Positions 1-13,800 are shown, counted from the first letter of the stretch. The stretch is DNA of 64,000 bases from Hydractinia symbiolongicarpus (GCF_029227915.1 NC_079879.1:26848501-26912500), one strand, 5' to 3'. Program-made: numbers and translations. The notes: generated from the sequence alone by a model not told the origin.

Positions 1-2309
1 TTCAGATTTTAATTTTTTTTATTAACTCCTGATGTAATACAGATAAATAATGTTTTTTGTCAAGGAAAAATTCGATGGACTTGCATCTTTTTCATCGCCA
101 GGATTGCACCTTTACCCTCTAACTGTTGCCCCACCTTATAAGAAAATCGCTAAATTCGACTTAACAGAATCTTCGTTTAACTTTAATATTTTTTAAGCCG
201 AACTATTTTTATTGGTTGTTCGGTTTACCGGAAGTTAATTGTAATTGGAAGCGCTCGAACGATTCGAATAGCTGCTACTTGGCTTTTTGATTATAATGCA
301 ACTTTTCAAGTAAAAATAGCAGACCATAGCAGCATTGGCTACTCCAATGATTTCTTGCATTTAACATGTATTTGGCTTCATTTTATATATTTCATATAGC
401 CGTGCGTTGGAGCATTCTTATGCTTACATTTATGTAGATCGTGAGGTTGTCTGAAAATACTAACGCATCTTCTCGAGTTCTTAGTTTAATGATTAAATTA
501 AGAAAACTAAGGTAGATGTTGTAGTACACATTTGTTGCAAGAAAGCATCCAAAAAACTTAAGCCTCCAAATACACAAAGAGGAATTGTCGAGCTAACATT
601 TAAGAGGCATAAATACTAGCAATAATAATCAATATTTCAATGTGATCAATATTTCCTGATATAGATGGGGCATTAAACTCCTCCAAATTGACAGCATTAG
701 CGATATAGATGACGAAGTAATGTAATGGTAAGATGTCCTGTATTATCCTGAGCATTGAAGCTTCTCCGAAAAATTTATCTCTTATTTTTTTTACGAGTCG
801 CAAGGCGGTTCAGATGAATTCTGTTTAAAGACAGAACGAAGCATCGAAATTTATTGAAATCTAAAATAAATTGATAAAAGGCCAAAATGTGACTCTGGAA
901 CTGTTAATGAGAACATTTGAAGATTTTGAACAGATTAATTCAAAAATCAGACTACCGTAATGCTTCGAATAAACGCTCGGGTCGTTATTAACTTTTATGA
1001 TTTTCAGGGGCGTCCTTTCGAAAGGGTGTTTAAAGAATTATAGCATTTTTTTACCTTTTTTTGCCGATGGAATATAAATATTTTTTACATAATATCTACA
1101 TTATTATAAATATCATTATCGTCAATTATATTAAAAGCAAGTGCAGCATAGAGCATAGAGAAAACCCAACATTTGCATCATGTTTTAAAAATGGGGTCTT
1201 TGACCCATTACGGAATTTTAGAAATATTAAATGAAAAAGTTGAATTGTTTGTACGACTATAAAGTATTCTCTCAAAATTTTATTTATGGTTATTACAGAA
1301 CCATAAATAAAATTTTGGCAAACCATGTGCAATATTTATTTAATGTTTGGAGTCCGCGAGAATAGGGTTAAACAATACGTCTACAAGACTCAACGGGTGC
1401 TTTTCCATACAATATTAGCCCATATTTGGAAATTTCAAAAAGCAAATAAATGTTTTCTTACCGTAAAAATTATCTTATGATTCCACGTATTCAATTGATT
1501 TCAGGTTTGGTTTCGCAAAGAGTGACGTACCATAATGATCGTGTGAAATTTTATTGTTAAGATACGAAGCCAACAAAGCTTGTTTGTATGTCCGAAAGTT
1601 GTTATCGAAATATATATTTCAGTGATACCTAATTAAGTTTTTGTATTATCGAGAGATGATCCAGGTGACATATTTTTTAATCCAGACCTCATAAGCTACT
1701 TTTCTCACAATACACGCACATAAGATATCAAAAAACAAAGTAATAAAATCAATACAAACAACAAACCCTGCGGCTTGAAGATTTCTGTCATTAGCCTAAA
1801 AGATTCTGAAATTTGAAGTAGACCTTAAAAACAGAGAATTATGTATTAAGCATCCCAATTCTCAATTATTATTGTAACTAACCTGCAATGTTAAAATACA
1901 ACTCAATAAACAAAAAATTAAAAATAAAATTTTACATAACAGCTATTTAAAAATCAAAAATTATTTAAAAATACAGCTAAAATTTTAACTGGATATTTTC
2001 AAAACTGAGCAGGAAAATTCCAGAATACAGTACTTGTTATGTATAAACTTGATAATTCGAATAAAATAACTTCTGAACCAGCTCAATTTGAGTGAATGAA
2101 GTAGTTCATTGTTAATTAATTCACCAATAAATACATATTAGCATTTGAATGTTTCAGTTCTTAGGCCTTCAAAAATTACTCTCTTCTAAAGATTTTTTGA
2201 AAATCCTGATGGTGCATGGTTTGATAACGGTGGTTTGATGTTTGATGTTGATGACAATTAGCCAGTAACAGAATAGTTAGCCGATGCAGAAAAATTATAT
2301 ATAATCGGT
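1..2309. other. AT-rich non-coding host DNA
   Basis: No open frame here looks like a protein; all are short and low-complexity. The only structured item is the perfect hairpin at 1,273-1,317, listed separately. Probably intergenic or intronic DNA. Confidence 0.5.
1273..1317. repeat. Perfect 19-bp hairpin
   Basis: Arms 1,273-1,291 and 1,299-1,317 are exact reverse complements, starting CAAAATTTTATTTATGG, with a 7-nt loop ATTACAG. No flanking gene end or element explains it. It may be the core of a small foldback element; the stem is too short for a typical microRNA precursor. Confidence 0.6.
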
Positions 2310-2485
2310 GGCCCGTGGAAAAATCCACGGGTTCGCCCGTTCTGTTTTTACCGCATTGCGTGCTCCTCACTACCTTCGGTACTATTTTGACGGACGGACG
2401 GACGGACGGACGGATTTCAAGAAAAGATATGGAATAGACTTAGTTAGCTGTAAAGAAAAGATATGGAATAGACTTAGCTGTAAAG
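2310..2485. repeat. Repeat cluster: hairpin, (GGAC)n microsatellite and 23-bp direct repeat
   Basis: Three structures lie side by side: an 8-bp hairpin CCCGTGGA/TCCACGGG (2,312-2,331), a GGAC tetranucleotide run (about 2,389-2,414), and two identical 23-bp copies starting GAAAAGATATGG at 2,421-2,443 and 2,455-2,477. The short open frame across it is made of the microsatellite and is not a gene. Looks like a dispersed-repeat end with slippage-prone DNA. Confidence 0.6.
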
Positions 2486-4469
2486 TACACAAGGAAGCAT
2501 TTAACGGCTTATACCGCGCGCAGCGTGTAATTATCCTGCATCGGCTAAATATATATTCTGTTACAGCTAAGTTCACCCTGACTGTTCGGTGCAAGCAAAA
2601 ATAAACTTTTGTCACCTTTCGACAACTTTTCTGCAAAAAGTATAAAAAAACCTATATGAGTGTACACCTTTTCATCTAATAGAAGCCCCCACAAAGTGTC
2701 GTTTGGAAGTTATTTTTAACCCGTTTTTTCCCATAAGAAACAGGAAAAAGTTTTTTTGTTGCTGACTCTTTAAGAAAAAAAGGCGCTCTAATTAAAGCGC
2801 TATTTTGTGTAGCTATATAGCTAGCTCCATAGCTATATAGCTAGTAAGTAGCTAAGTAATTTCAGACTATTAAAAGGGGTATGTCCGTACCAATCAAAAG
2901 GAGACCCAAGTCAGCACAAGGAATTGAGAAAGCTAGCTAGCAAGCATTCTTTTCTCACTTTTATGTATAATTCTTACCTGATAAAATACACGAATTTAAA
3001 AAATAGTGCTTAGCTTCCCAGCTACATCAACCAGACCACCAAGAAGCAACCAACAAAATGTAAGCACTTTTAGTCATGGCCGTACACGGAATGTTCTGGC
3101 CACACGAAGAGTATCAATCTCTGATAAGATTGGTGATTAAATTGACAGACAATAATATGAAGCATCTTCATTGGCTCTCGAGAAGACGGAACTTTTCTGA
3201 GGTTTTAGCCTGGACAAAAACTTAGCAGCGTCCACGCTCTGTGCTGTCCAGCGTCCACGCTCTTAATATATATCTATCTTCCATCAGGCGATTTTAAAAA
3301 TTCCGTCCCGCGTAGCACTGACGGGAATCAACAAAATGTGCACGCCATAATCAAAATATTGAGACTTTTTCTAAATATGCACAAAAGTGTAAACTAATCC
3401 ACGTCAGGGACGACGAAGATTCCGAACTTAGTAAAAAGTTGGGCATGCTGACACCGGCAACAATTAGCATATTTTAGGTCCTAAGTCGGCTCTGAAAAAG
3501 ACAAGTGAAAATTGAAAAGTTCAAATGTTTTAATGTAATATAAATATATCCTACGCAATTGCTTGTGGTGTAATAGTAGTTATAGTTTTTTTTTAATTTC
3601 GTTTTATTTTTATAAAACAGATTTTCAAAAGCTTTGATAGATAGTTAAACATCTGATTTATCATCTCTTGGATTTTTTGGTATAAAACAGTTTATAAATT
3701 TTGGAGTTCGCGATAGACCATGCCATATCTGTTTATTAATTAACGCTTCATAGATTAAAACTCTACTGGAAGTTTAAAATCAATACTGTAAGGCAATCCC
3801 TCCCCCCCCCAGCCTCGCATGGGCTATGAATCTGTCCGGGACTAATCAAACTGTCCGTCTGAAATGCATGTCTGGTTTAGAGGATGTATGTAGGATATGT
3901 TAATAAGATAATACCGTAGCATTCGTGTATCTTTTAACGACTTGACGCGGAGTGGTCGTTTGCTTTATGTGGACGCATATCCATATGTATATGAGGCCTT
4001 TTATTATTAAAAAAATTTTAAATGTTTATAAGCAGGAAATTTTTTCTCGTATTCTACTAAATGTCCCGTCTAAATGTTAACTTAAATCGGAGGACAATGA
4101 AAGAACAACAACAGAGAAACATTGGAGTATCTTACCAAAAGAGAAGAATTTTATAATGTAGGCTTAAACTCTGCAAAGTGACATTTTTCATGATTTTTGC
4201 AGCACATATGATTGGTTCACGTCTGATTTTTATATTTTTTTTATAAACTGCCAGAGGGATAAAAACAATAAATACGACAAAATAATAATTTCTACCAATT
4301 TTACCAAAACTAACATTTCCATTATTTTTTATTTTCTTGATTTTCTGTTTTTTAAACCAAATTTATATGCCTTATTCTTAGCATTATTCCAGAAAAAATT
4401 ATTGGTCATTTTTTCTCTCTCCCGCTTAAAACGTATTGTAAACTCTAAAGCTGCCCAAATTCAGGCGTC
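2486..4469. other. Non-coding host DNA
   Basis: No supportable gene. It holds a short duplicated phrase (GCGTCCACGCTCT, 3,228-3,263) and a C-run near 3,800. Nothing else recognised. Confidence 0.45.
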
Positions 4470-4525
4470 AATGCACATGCCCAAGTACACATGCCCAGGT
4501 ACACATGGCCAGGTACACATGCCCA
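4470..4525. repeat. Short tandem repeat, about 16-bp unit
   Basis: Four imperfect copies of a unit close to ACACATGCCCAGGT. Confidence 0.65.
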
Positions 4526-7060
4526 GATAAAAGCGGGGCGGCGGACAAGAATGACTAAATGGAAAGCGTCCTTATTAATAAGCCTGTTACATATTCGTGC
4601 ACTAGTTATGTGTAAATCGCGATTTATGGATCGGATTATGTGTTAAAAGGGACAGGTGTTCTAGTTCACTGTTGGATAACCAAATACTTGCTTAATTCCT
4701 GATATTTATTTTAATAAAAATAATTTCCAATTAAACCTGTCATAAGATAGCTCAGAGTACAGAATAATTAAAAAAATTAAATGAGTATCTTTACTCTCTC
4801 TTTCGTTTATTTGAATAGTATGCCATTAGGGCGTCGTCTTAGGCTCTCGGTATAACAAGCCACGAATTGAACAAAAAATAATTTTTTGTATCGACAGTTC
4901 GTTACCGAAAAAAATTTGGAATTTTGCCTCATTTTGCCAGGATTTTTTTTTAAGCCTACAAAAATTTATAGCGTTGAGTGCAACACATTGCCTTAAGTGT
5001 TCAAGTAGAACTCTACTCGAATACAATCCAAAATCAAAACAAATTCGAATTAAAACAGCATTTTTGAGTTTTTGTTTGTATTACACATGCAACGTCTCCA
5101 TAAACCTAGCAAATTATCGATAAGTGGTTTTAACATTTGCTTTATTTCAAAAGCATTTTATAAAAGGAAATATGGCTGATGAAAATGTTATTGACAGATA
5201 ATATAGGAAAGTTCAAACTTTAGTTTATTTTTGTTTCACTGCATGTTTTAAAAATGTTTCTATAACTTTTTAATTTGGATCACATTATACTCTTTTTTTG
5301 TGAAACATGTATTAAAACCACAAATGTACAAAACTTTGAAAATATTGCCGAGTTTCTGTCACACTTAATGCCTAAAGTTTGTTACATCACCTTTTTTAGT
5401 TTGGGGGACAAAAATTTGGTTCGTTAAATCGAGAGTTCACTGTATCGGGGGTTCATTATATAGAAAGATATATAATAGTTCCTTAAGGCTAAATCCAAGG
5501 GGGGTGGACCTTATTTCCTTACACAGATGTTCGCTATATCAAGGGGTTCGTTATATAAATAGTCCACTGTAACCAAGAAATTTTAATTTTTTTTGCTGAC
5601 GTCGGCAATTAACCACGTGACCAAACATAAAAATAAGGCTGGCGTACTTGTTAATTTTTGACAGGTAACTTACAGAAAAAGAAAGTAGTTTATAAGTCAG
5701 AAATACGATGTAAATAGAATGTAAATGAAATAGGTTTTATTACTGTCTCAAAAACTTCCGCAAAATAAAATTGCTGAGTGATTGTTTTAGCTGGATGGCG
5801 CTCCACTTCCATGTGTTGCACACACTACGGTTCTTATTAAACGTGTTCAACTCCAGCAAACACATTCACTTGTGACTCAACCCGACGTTTCGACGTCGGC
5901 TCACTTTACACAACAGAAGTAAAAGTTTAAAAGGTTTTTTAAAAAACTATCTCAATTTACGCAGTTTATTACGAACAATAAAATTTTTCTTTTGTCTTAT
6001 CCGGTTTTTTCAATGCGCCCCACAACAAGTCTTTGTAGCAACAGCCTCGTTGTTTTTTTTTAATACAAAATTTGGTAGAGCTATATCCTGGTCGAAATTT
6101 TTAAGTTAACAATAGCAAACGCAATATAATTTTGACGAATTTGCTGCAATAATCGCCCAAGAAAAGTTTTACAAAACAATTTGTGAAACAGTAATGCTGG
6201 AAATTTGTATGACGGGTTGACTACTATCTACATGATAAATCGTTGTTGCATTGTTTTACGTGTATAGTATTAGTAAATTGATGAAGTCGTTTGGATTTTA
6301 GTTTAGCTTACTCCGAGTTAAGTTAGATAATAGAGAAATGAGTGAAAAAAACGAGTACGTATGGTTAATGATATCATCAAAACCCTTTAAATTTAAATTT
6401 CTTTTGTGAAAAAGGACATGGTCCTATGTAACGTTTAATTCACAGTTTGAAGCTCTGCACAATACTGGCAATGGTTAAACGAATCCTTTAAAATATCATT
6501 TTGGATAATGGCTTACGGCTAGTACTTCAGAGCAATAGGCTTCTAATTCCTTTCTGCTTTAGGCTTCTAAGGAGCCAAAATAATATCTTTTTGTTCGCCT
6601 TTCTGACGTTACCTTATGAAATCTTTGAATTAAACTAATGCGTTAAACTGAATTGCAATTGCAGACATTGCCGCGTCTTGCATATTTCTACAGTCAATAA
6701 ATTGCCAAAATCTATCGTTTGAATCGAATTGACATTTACTTAACGCAATTCAATCATAAATCGAACGTTTCGTGCCCTCATCATAACATTCTAAGCCTAA
6801 CCTCCCCCACAATTTGCTGTGATTGAAATTGTCAGTTCCGTACGCACTTGTAAAAGCGTTAAAGAGTCAAATCGACATCCGTCTTTTCGCTTTTTTGGCC
6901 AGCGCAGACCTTCCAAAAGCTTCATTTTGTTTGGCAACGGGTAGCCATCATAGCGAAACAAGTAAATTCTTAAAAAAATTTTCCTAGCATTTTCAATATA
7001 AAAACGTTAGGAAAAGATAGCTATTCTTGATATTATTATACCTTTAAATTTTCTGAAAAT
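4526..7060. other. Non-coding host DNA with possible pogo/Tigger fragments
   Basis: No gene recognised. Around 5,415-5,575, phrases such as TCGAGAGTTCACTGTATCG and TTCGCTATATC resemble the terminal sequences of pogo/Tigger transposons, but I cannot define element ends. Confidence 0.35.
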
Positions 7061-7107
7061 ACATTATCAGTAAAAAAAAATCGGTAAAAGGTGACTAAAT
7101 TTTGGAT

Positions 7108-7366
7108 AGATGACCAAACTTTTTTTTGCCGACCAAACTTTTTTTTGCCGACCAAACTTTTTTTTGCCGACCAAACTTCTTTTTGCCGACCAAACTTTTT
7201 TTTGCCGACCAAACTTTTTTTTGCCGACCAAACTTTTTTTGCCGACCAAACTTTTTTTTGCCGACCAAACTTTTTTTTGCCGACCAAACTTTTTTTGCCG
7301 ACCAAACTTTTTTTTGCCGACCAAACTTTTTTTTGCCGACCAAACTTTTTTTTGCCGACCTAACTT
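7108..7366. repeat. Minisatellite, 17-19-bp unit
   Basis: About 13-14 head-to-tail copies of CCGACCAAACTTTTTTTTG. Units differ mainly in T-run length (6-8), so the array moves between frames and creates repetitive open frames on both strands that are not genes. Related phrases (GGTGACTAAATTTTGG) flank it at 7,090 and 7,630-7,700 and recur near 25,820, so the array may have grown inside a dispersed repeat family. Confidence 0.9.
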
Positions 7367-7399
7367 TTTTTCCGACTTTTTTTTTCTGACCAACTTTTT

Positions 7400-8940
7400 T
7401 TGCTGATTTATTTTATTTCGTATTTTTTTGCCAAACACCACTTGATTTTTTCAGACGAAAATTTTTTGCCGACTACCAGTTGTATGCAATTATTCTTGAA
7501 ATTGACTAAACTTAAACTTTTTTATATACCTATAACCATTTTTATTGTTGTTGTTTTTTTAAAAAAAATCTTTAAAATCTAAGCTTTCTTGATCATTTTT
7601 GTCTGGAAATTGGTCGGGAAAAAGTAACTAAATTCAGAATTTTAGGCGGCAAAAAGTGACTAAATTCAAAAATTTAGTCGGCAAAAATTGACTAAATTTT
7701 GGCCAAGTGACTAAGATTTTAGCCGATTTTTTTATTTTTGCCGACTAATTTTTTTGCATACTTTTTTTTTGATAAGGTATTATGAACTAAAGTGTTTCCC
7801 GTGTAAAGGTTGTTAAAACGCTTTGAGTTAAATTTTATTATAATAGCGTTTTTTGCTCGATCCCACAAGCATGCGCAATGAAGTAAAATGATTGTTGACT
7901 CTGCGCAAAAGTATGTTCCTGAGCTTCTCTTAAAAAGTCAAACTCATTTGATTTCTCTAACTTCTGGGACACGGCTGCTAATTTTATTTCATGGTTTTTT
8001 CACTAGCACTCCAGCTGTCAATATTACTCCAGCCAGCTATTTCCATTAAATGTCTGTTCAAATTCTTCTGTTTACGCGATTTTTTAATAGCAGAGCAAAA
8101 TCATTTCATTTTCGTCAATCGGATAGGCTGGGATCTGTGTGAAAAGACACCATATCTGACACGGAATGGACTGGTGCACGATCTTTATCTGGAAAGTGTA
8201 AACATGATCCTTCAGGCGTCAATACACGAATTTTTAGCAGCCCCACGAGGCGTTATGGACTAAATTTGATGTTCAGAGCGCAACTTCAGTAGCCTTGTTC
8301 ACTTATATATAAAAACTTGAATTAGAAATTATAATGTAAAATGCTTGCGTTTTACGAAATTTTTTAGCTTAAAACATAAATATTCAAAAAAGTCATTTTC
8401 GTTCTCAAAACTCTTTGAAATACACTTAAGGAACCGTCTGATCACGTAATGGTTTTTGATTAGTCTATTAATTTAAGAATTTTTTTTGCCACGAAAGTGT
8501 TTGATTAGCATTTTAACATAAGGAAACATGGCAGAGGAGACACAAAGAATTGGAGAATGTTTTTTTAAGAGCAGAAAAAAACTTTTAACTAGCTAGCTAA
8601 AAGTTTCCTGTATGTAATGTACCTTTTTCTTAGTCTGAAAAAACTGTGATCAGCGACCGAGTGCAATGCTTGCGTGTGGAATGAATTTGTAGCTCTACAA
8701 ATTGTTGTAGTTTTTTCTATCACTTCTAAAACTTTAAAGAGACGACGATATGTATATATTTACTAGAGCTATTAGGTGAGCAACTGTGCGATGCTACTTT
8801 TCGCTATTAAAGATGGTTCTTTTTAGCTCTTTAGAATTGTTTTTATCAAAAATTATTACATATAAACAGTTGTGCTCTTTTTGGTTTGGGAGAAAGTCTT
8901 CTTATTGTCTTCTTAGTAAAACTAGTATAGAAAGTGTTGC
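7400..8940. other. Non-coding host DNA
   Basis: Apart from the repeat family flanking the minisatellite (7,630-7,760), no gene or RNA is recognised. The open frame at 7,991-8,263 has no recognisable domain or splice support. Confidence 0.4.
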
Positions 8941-8945
8941 GGAGA

Positions 8946-9135
8946 GGTTGCCAAGGCAAAGGCATTAAGCACGGCAAAGGCACGGCAAAGGCAGCCAAGG
9001 AAAGAGGAAGAGGAATCAGCAAGGCAGGAGTAGGCAAGGCATGGGAGGCACAGGTAAGGGCATAGTAGGCAGGCACCAGAAAAGGCATAGGAAGGGTAGG
9101 CAATGGCAAGGGGACGGCAAGGCAGGGGCAGGCAC
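8946..9135. repeat. Imperfect GGCA/AAGGCA-rich low-complexity tract
   Basis: The plus strand is a purine-rich run of variants of GGCAAGGCA and AAGGCACGGCAAAGG. Antisense frames therefore encode Pro/Leu/Ala/Cys-rich strings with no domain; I treat them as spurious. Confidence 0.75.
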
Positions 9136-9290
9136 GTTAATAGAAACTCTCTCCCCCTACAACTCAAAGATATACTCAATGTAAAGTATTACATTTATAT
9201 AAGGTCAATATACAGTGAATCATCTTAGCAGAATTATGTGCCAATATAATACAACCTGGTTGTTGTAGGTGCAAGATAATTGTTTTTCAT

Positions 9291-9358
9291 GCCCTGTCCA
9301 GGATTCGAACCTGGATCTCTCGTTTGCAAGAGTGTCATAGCCATTAGACCAACAGGGC
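9291..9358 (-). tRNA. tRNA-like sequence with short anticodon arm (gene or pseudogene)
   Basis: Read on the minus strand, the 7-bp acceptor stem GCCCTGT/ACAGGGC is perfect, the T-arm CCAGG-TTCGAAT-CCTGG is perfect, and a D-arm with box A similarity is present. The whole is only 68 nt, and the anticodon region (around CTCTTGCAAACGAGAG) cannot form a normal 5-bp stem with 7-nt loop. TGC (Ala) or GCA (Cys) could be placed only with mismatches. The intact box B suggests a recent tRNA-derived copy, possibly a pseudogene or SINE head; isotype not assigned. Confidence 0.6.
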
Positions 9359-9359
9359 G

Positions 9360-12300
9360 TAATAATGATGTAATTTTGTTAATTACATATACTGAAATGT
9401 TTACGCTTATGTCTAATTAACTAAGCTTTTAAAAAAGATTGGTCATTATCCATCCATTATCCATTATCCAGGTTCACCTTTCGTTTTAAAGGATCGTGTA
9501 TTTCAGGCTTAATCCCAAAACTTGTGGTGAAACTAAGTATGTTTATAGAAAATTTTCCCAATGTAAAGGAACGACTATTATCAGAACAAACTACCTTATT
9601 CCATGAAATTAACGAGTCAAGAAACTAACCCGAATTAAATAAACAATAAAATTACGGCAACAGTCGAATCCACGGTAGTGAAGCGGTCTCCTCTATTACA
9701 ATGCGGTTTGGAAATCAAAATCAAAGTTTTTGTTGTTTGGAAAGACAATGTTAAAAATTTTTAAATTTTGGAAGAAGAAGTGGTTTTATCACTTGGATCA
9801 GAGTATGAAGATGATACAAAAGCTATTTAAAAAAGATCTCTGAAAAAAAAGAACACTGTTGAGCTATCGTCCAAGGAGGAGATAATAACAGAAAATTTGT
9901 ATTTTTATGTTTTTTAGGATTTTATATATTGTAAAAAAGTCACTAATTAACAGTATTTTAATTAACGAGTCATAAAATTAACAGTCCTTAAATTAACACT
10001 GCATTTAATTAACGGTCATTAATTAAGGCGAATTTTGAAAAACGCGTTAATTTCATGACTCGGTAATTTCATGGAATAAGGTAGACCAAGAGAGTATAAT
10101 TACGCACATTTTATGCAGAATCTTGGAACAAAACTGAAGCAACAAAAATAGTTTATAAATACAATACCAACGGAACCCTCTGCTCAATATTTTATTCGGT
10201 TAGCTAGCATATCTAGTTAATTAGCTAGCTACTAGCTGTTGATAGGGTGTAATGACAAAACGCACCAGTCTACCAGAATTTTATGTTAGCTAAATAACTC
10301 GTTTTATAATAGCTTAGTAAAGAAATTTATAACCTTAAGTTAGGCTTGCTAACTACGTTAAAATATTAAAACCGCATGCTGTTGTGCAAAAGAAAAATTT
10401 TATAAGAAGAAAGGTCTGGGGATGGGTAGAGAGGAATGAATTAAGAACAGCAAGTTTTAGCATTTTTTTATTTTTTCACCAGCGATACCCTCCTCCTCCT
10501 CCTCTTCCTCTTCCACTGCCCCTCTTTAGCTTCATCCGCTCAAAACGTTACGAAGGATTTTTCTAATGCGAATTGGATGGCAAATTTGCAGGCGAAATGT
10601 ATCTGAGCATGCACATTTTTATTTGTGTTATTTTGCTTCGAAAAGTTTGCTTAACTGAAAAGTAGAAACAAGGTTCTTTTTTCATGTAAATATACATCCT
10701 AACAAAGTTTTATCCTAACATAGAAAAAATAACAAAAGAAGTCTTAATTCAAAAAAAAAAGATGTATATATATACTCAATAAAATGCATAACTATAAATT
10801 CAAATAAAAGCTCAATGCTGTTCAATGTTTATATATATTTGAAGATTTTCTATGTTTCTATGTTATTTTTTCTGTTATTATATAGATGTTTGAAGATTTT
10901 CAGGACATGTTAATGATTGCACAAGAACCACTCCTTAGAAATTAAAAAAAATTGTTACTAGAAATATGGATGTTGGTGTTAATCCTGATATATATATATA
11001 AAAATAATTTCAGTTTCTATAACATGACTCGCACTAGTGTATAAAATTAATTTGAAGACACATGATCCTGTTGCTGAATTAGCGAAAGAGTAGTCTGTTT
11101 CGAACGCCAAATAGTCTATGGGTTTACATTTTGTTTAGAATCCGACGACTACAAATTTGCATGTTAAACAAAAATTGCATCCAGCACCGTGATGCCCCAG
11201 CGGTAGCTAAATATTTACTCCTCTGGGTGTTTGGTGATGCCTCTTAATTTCTAGCTAGCTCCACAATCATATGACTCTCCTCCCCCCTGCCCTCTCCCCA
11301 ACACTTCTCTGTCATCCAATCTTGAAAAAAATTACCTTTGGTGTCGGTAACATGTGACCATATCAATGTCATTGACAGGAAGTATTATATGTGGAAAAAT
11401 TAGCGATGTTCTTTTGTTGATTTTGCTAAGTTTTTTTAGTCATTCTTTATATACATTTAAAAAATTTGTCAAGAGCCAACACATTTTGTGGAGCTGGATA
11501 AAACTACAAAGTAGTTATGTGATGGACATCACTCACTGTGTGCAGTAGCAGCTAGCTAGCTCAAAAATCCGTCCTAAAGTCTTAGGACGGATTTTTGAGA
11601 AGTCTCTTATGATGCTATCTTCTAATCATCTAGCATAAGAGAAAACTTAATAGGCATTTTTATGCTAGTTAAAATGGTAGTTTTATGCTAGCTTAGCTGC
11701 TACTGTTGTGCTAGATAGCTTTAGGTGTATGTAAGGGGTTTTCACAACCTTTAAAAAACAGTGATCATAACCTCCACTTCTTTCTTGAAAAATCTCATCA
11801 TTTCGCTTCTAGCTGGCTGACTACGTTTAGCACCATCGCCGTGCTAAAAACACGTTGTCTCGCTCAATCAGATATTTACGAAAATTTACCAACAAATGAC
11901 CAGATAAAATTACTGGGCAACACTGATAAAATGGCAGAATTTTTTATAAATTTGATGTATAGGGACGAAATCGTATAGAAATCCTATATACTCTTCACCG
12001 TCCTTACTTTTCACTTATATTTGGCTTATTTAATGAGGAAATGGGCTTCGCTACGCTCCGTAATAAACTCCGGTAACATATACAAAAACTTATCTGCAAA
12101 ATTGTTAAAAAAGTCTAAGATTCGAGTTTGGTATATTTTAATGTTTTTAATAAGTTCATTCTTTTGTATATTTAGCTAGGTCCTGTTTGTAAATGTTTGT
12201 TCCTTCAATAATTTCATACTGCTGCATTTGTACAAGTTTATGTTCTATATTCTTGTTATACTTTAACTTTTACTTCATACTTTAAAACAATAAAAAAAAA

Positions 12301-13800
12301 AATTCTTTACATAGATGAGAGAATTTTTAACGCAATGAAAAGTTAGATTACCACACATTTTTCTGTCTATGTGTTAATGTTTTTTACTCCTTGGTTTTTA
12401 ATAAATAACTTTTCTGCGACTTTTCGTTTAAGTCATATGCCATCAGGCCCTCACGTCACAAGGCTTTTGCTTATTTATTACGGCTTATCTTCAAGAAAAA
12501 CCTGGGTTATCAAGTGAAATCCTAATCTTAATTATTACAATCCATACTCTGGGACAGTCGTGCGGAGGTTTGTTTCTGTAAATTCCATCCTTGAATACGA
12601 CTATTTATACAATACGAACCATGATGTACAAAACCATTTTTCCATTTCTGAATGGACTATTTGTTACAACTACAATTCTATAGTTTGAAGCTGGTGAACG
12701 ATGCAAGCATGAGGTATTTTCACAATTTTAAATTGTGTGCACTTTTCGTTTTAAACAGTTAAAAACATTTCTTTGCGTACCGATTGCATAAATTAATCAT
12801 GTCACACCAATGTTTTTTTTTTGTAGAGTTTTAGCGCATGAAAGAAAAACATTATTGTTAAATCAGTCATGAATTGTTTTAGCTTTAGACAGTTTCAAAA
12901 CGGTCTCAGAGACCAAAGAAACAGAAGCACGAATGCAGCAACTTTGACAGCTCTTCCAAATATGACTAACTCAGAAAGTGAGAAAGTAGTGCATGGAGGG
13001 ATTTTTTAAACATTATCAGAAGATATTGAAACATTGTAAAAATATCATCTTCTTACGATTTATTTTCCATGGCGTTTTCTTTGAAAGCAAGTAACAATAT
13101 CGTAGTCCTTTCGTTTGAATTTTCTTTTTATACTGGCAGCCATACTTGTTTTGATATCAATAAAACCCATTTTACTTTTTCAGGCTTTCGCCGTGAAGTT
13201 AAAATTGAAATTCGATTTCCATATTTCGTTTTTCTGCTTTCTGTATTCATTCATATTGAGAACGAGGAAATTTCAGCTCTACATATGTATCTTGATTCAC
13301 TATAACTTTAATAACCAAACGTTGTATTCTAGAAATAGGGCAAGTAGATTTTTTGAAGATTTTTTGGATATAAGCTATCACTTGCGATAAATAATTAGCT
13401 TTGCAATTTCATTTGACATGCAGACACTTTAAACTTTGTTTTAAATTAATTAGACATTCATTGCTAACAAGTAGGACTAATTGATTTACGAGTAACACTT
13501 CGACAACGTCACACACATCTGCATTAAGAAATAATTGTCCACCATCTGATCAACAAAATACTAATTTCCCATAAGACATTTCTTTTATTTTGTGTGTTGG
13601 TTGGTATTTGTGTACGACAAACAAATACTTTTAAGCATATAACAGCTTGCAAGCTGAAAGAGTCTGAAGCCATTAAAAAATAAAAGAAAAGAGAACATCA
13701 AATATCAAACAGTGTTTATTTAACTTATTATTTACTGCAGAGTAGTTACTCTACGGTGTCTGTGTAAATAGATAATATTCGTACATAAGACATTCATGTA
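9360..13800. other. Non-coding host DNA
   Basis: No gene recognised. Contents seen: a CT-rich tract near 10,490-10,515 and a perfect hairpin at 11,561-11,598. Open frames are short and AT-driven. Confidence 0.4.
11561..11598. repeat. Perfect 17-bp hairpin
   Basis: Arms 11,561-11,577 (TCAAAAATCCGTCCTAA) and 11,582-11,598 are exact reverse complements around a 4-nt loop AGTC. No gene lies next to it. A tiny foldback element or transposon footprint is the simplest reading. Confidence 0.6.

Noticed and set aside
7108-7366. CRISPR-like array
   Set aside because: Head-to-tail units without spacers, in eukaryotic DNA.
7036-7441. Overlapping repetitive open frames on both strands, rich in FADQTFF or GKKKFGRQ
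   Set aside because: They are six-frame readings of a 17-19-bp minisatellite with no stop in any frame, not proteins.
8846-9179. Pro/Leu/Cys-rich antisense frames
   Set aside because: Produced by a GGCA-rich low-complexity tract.
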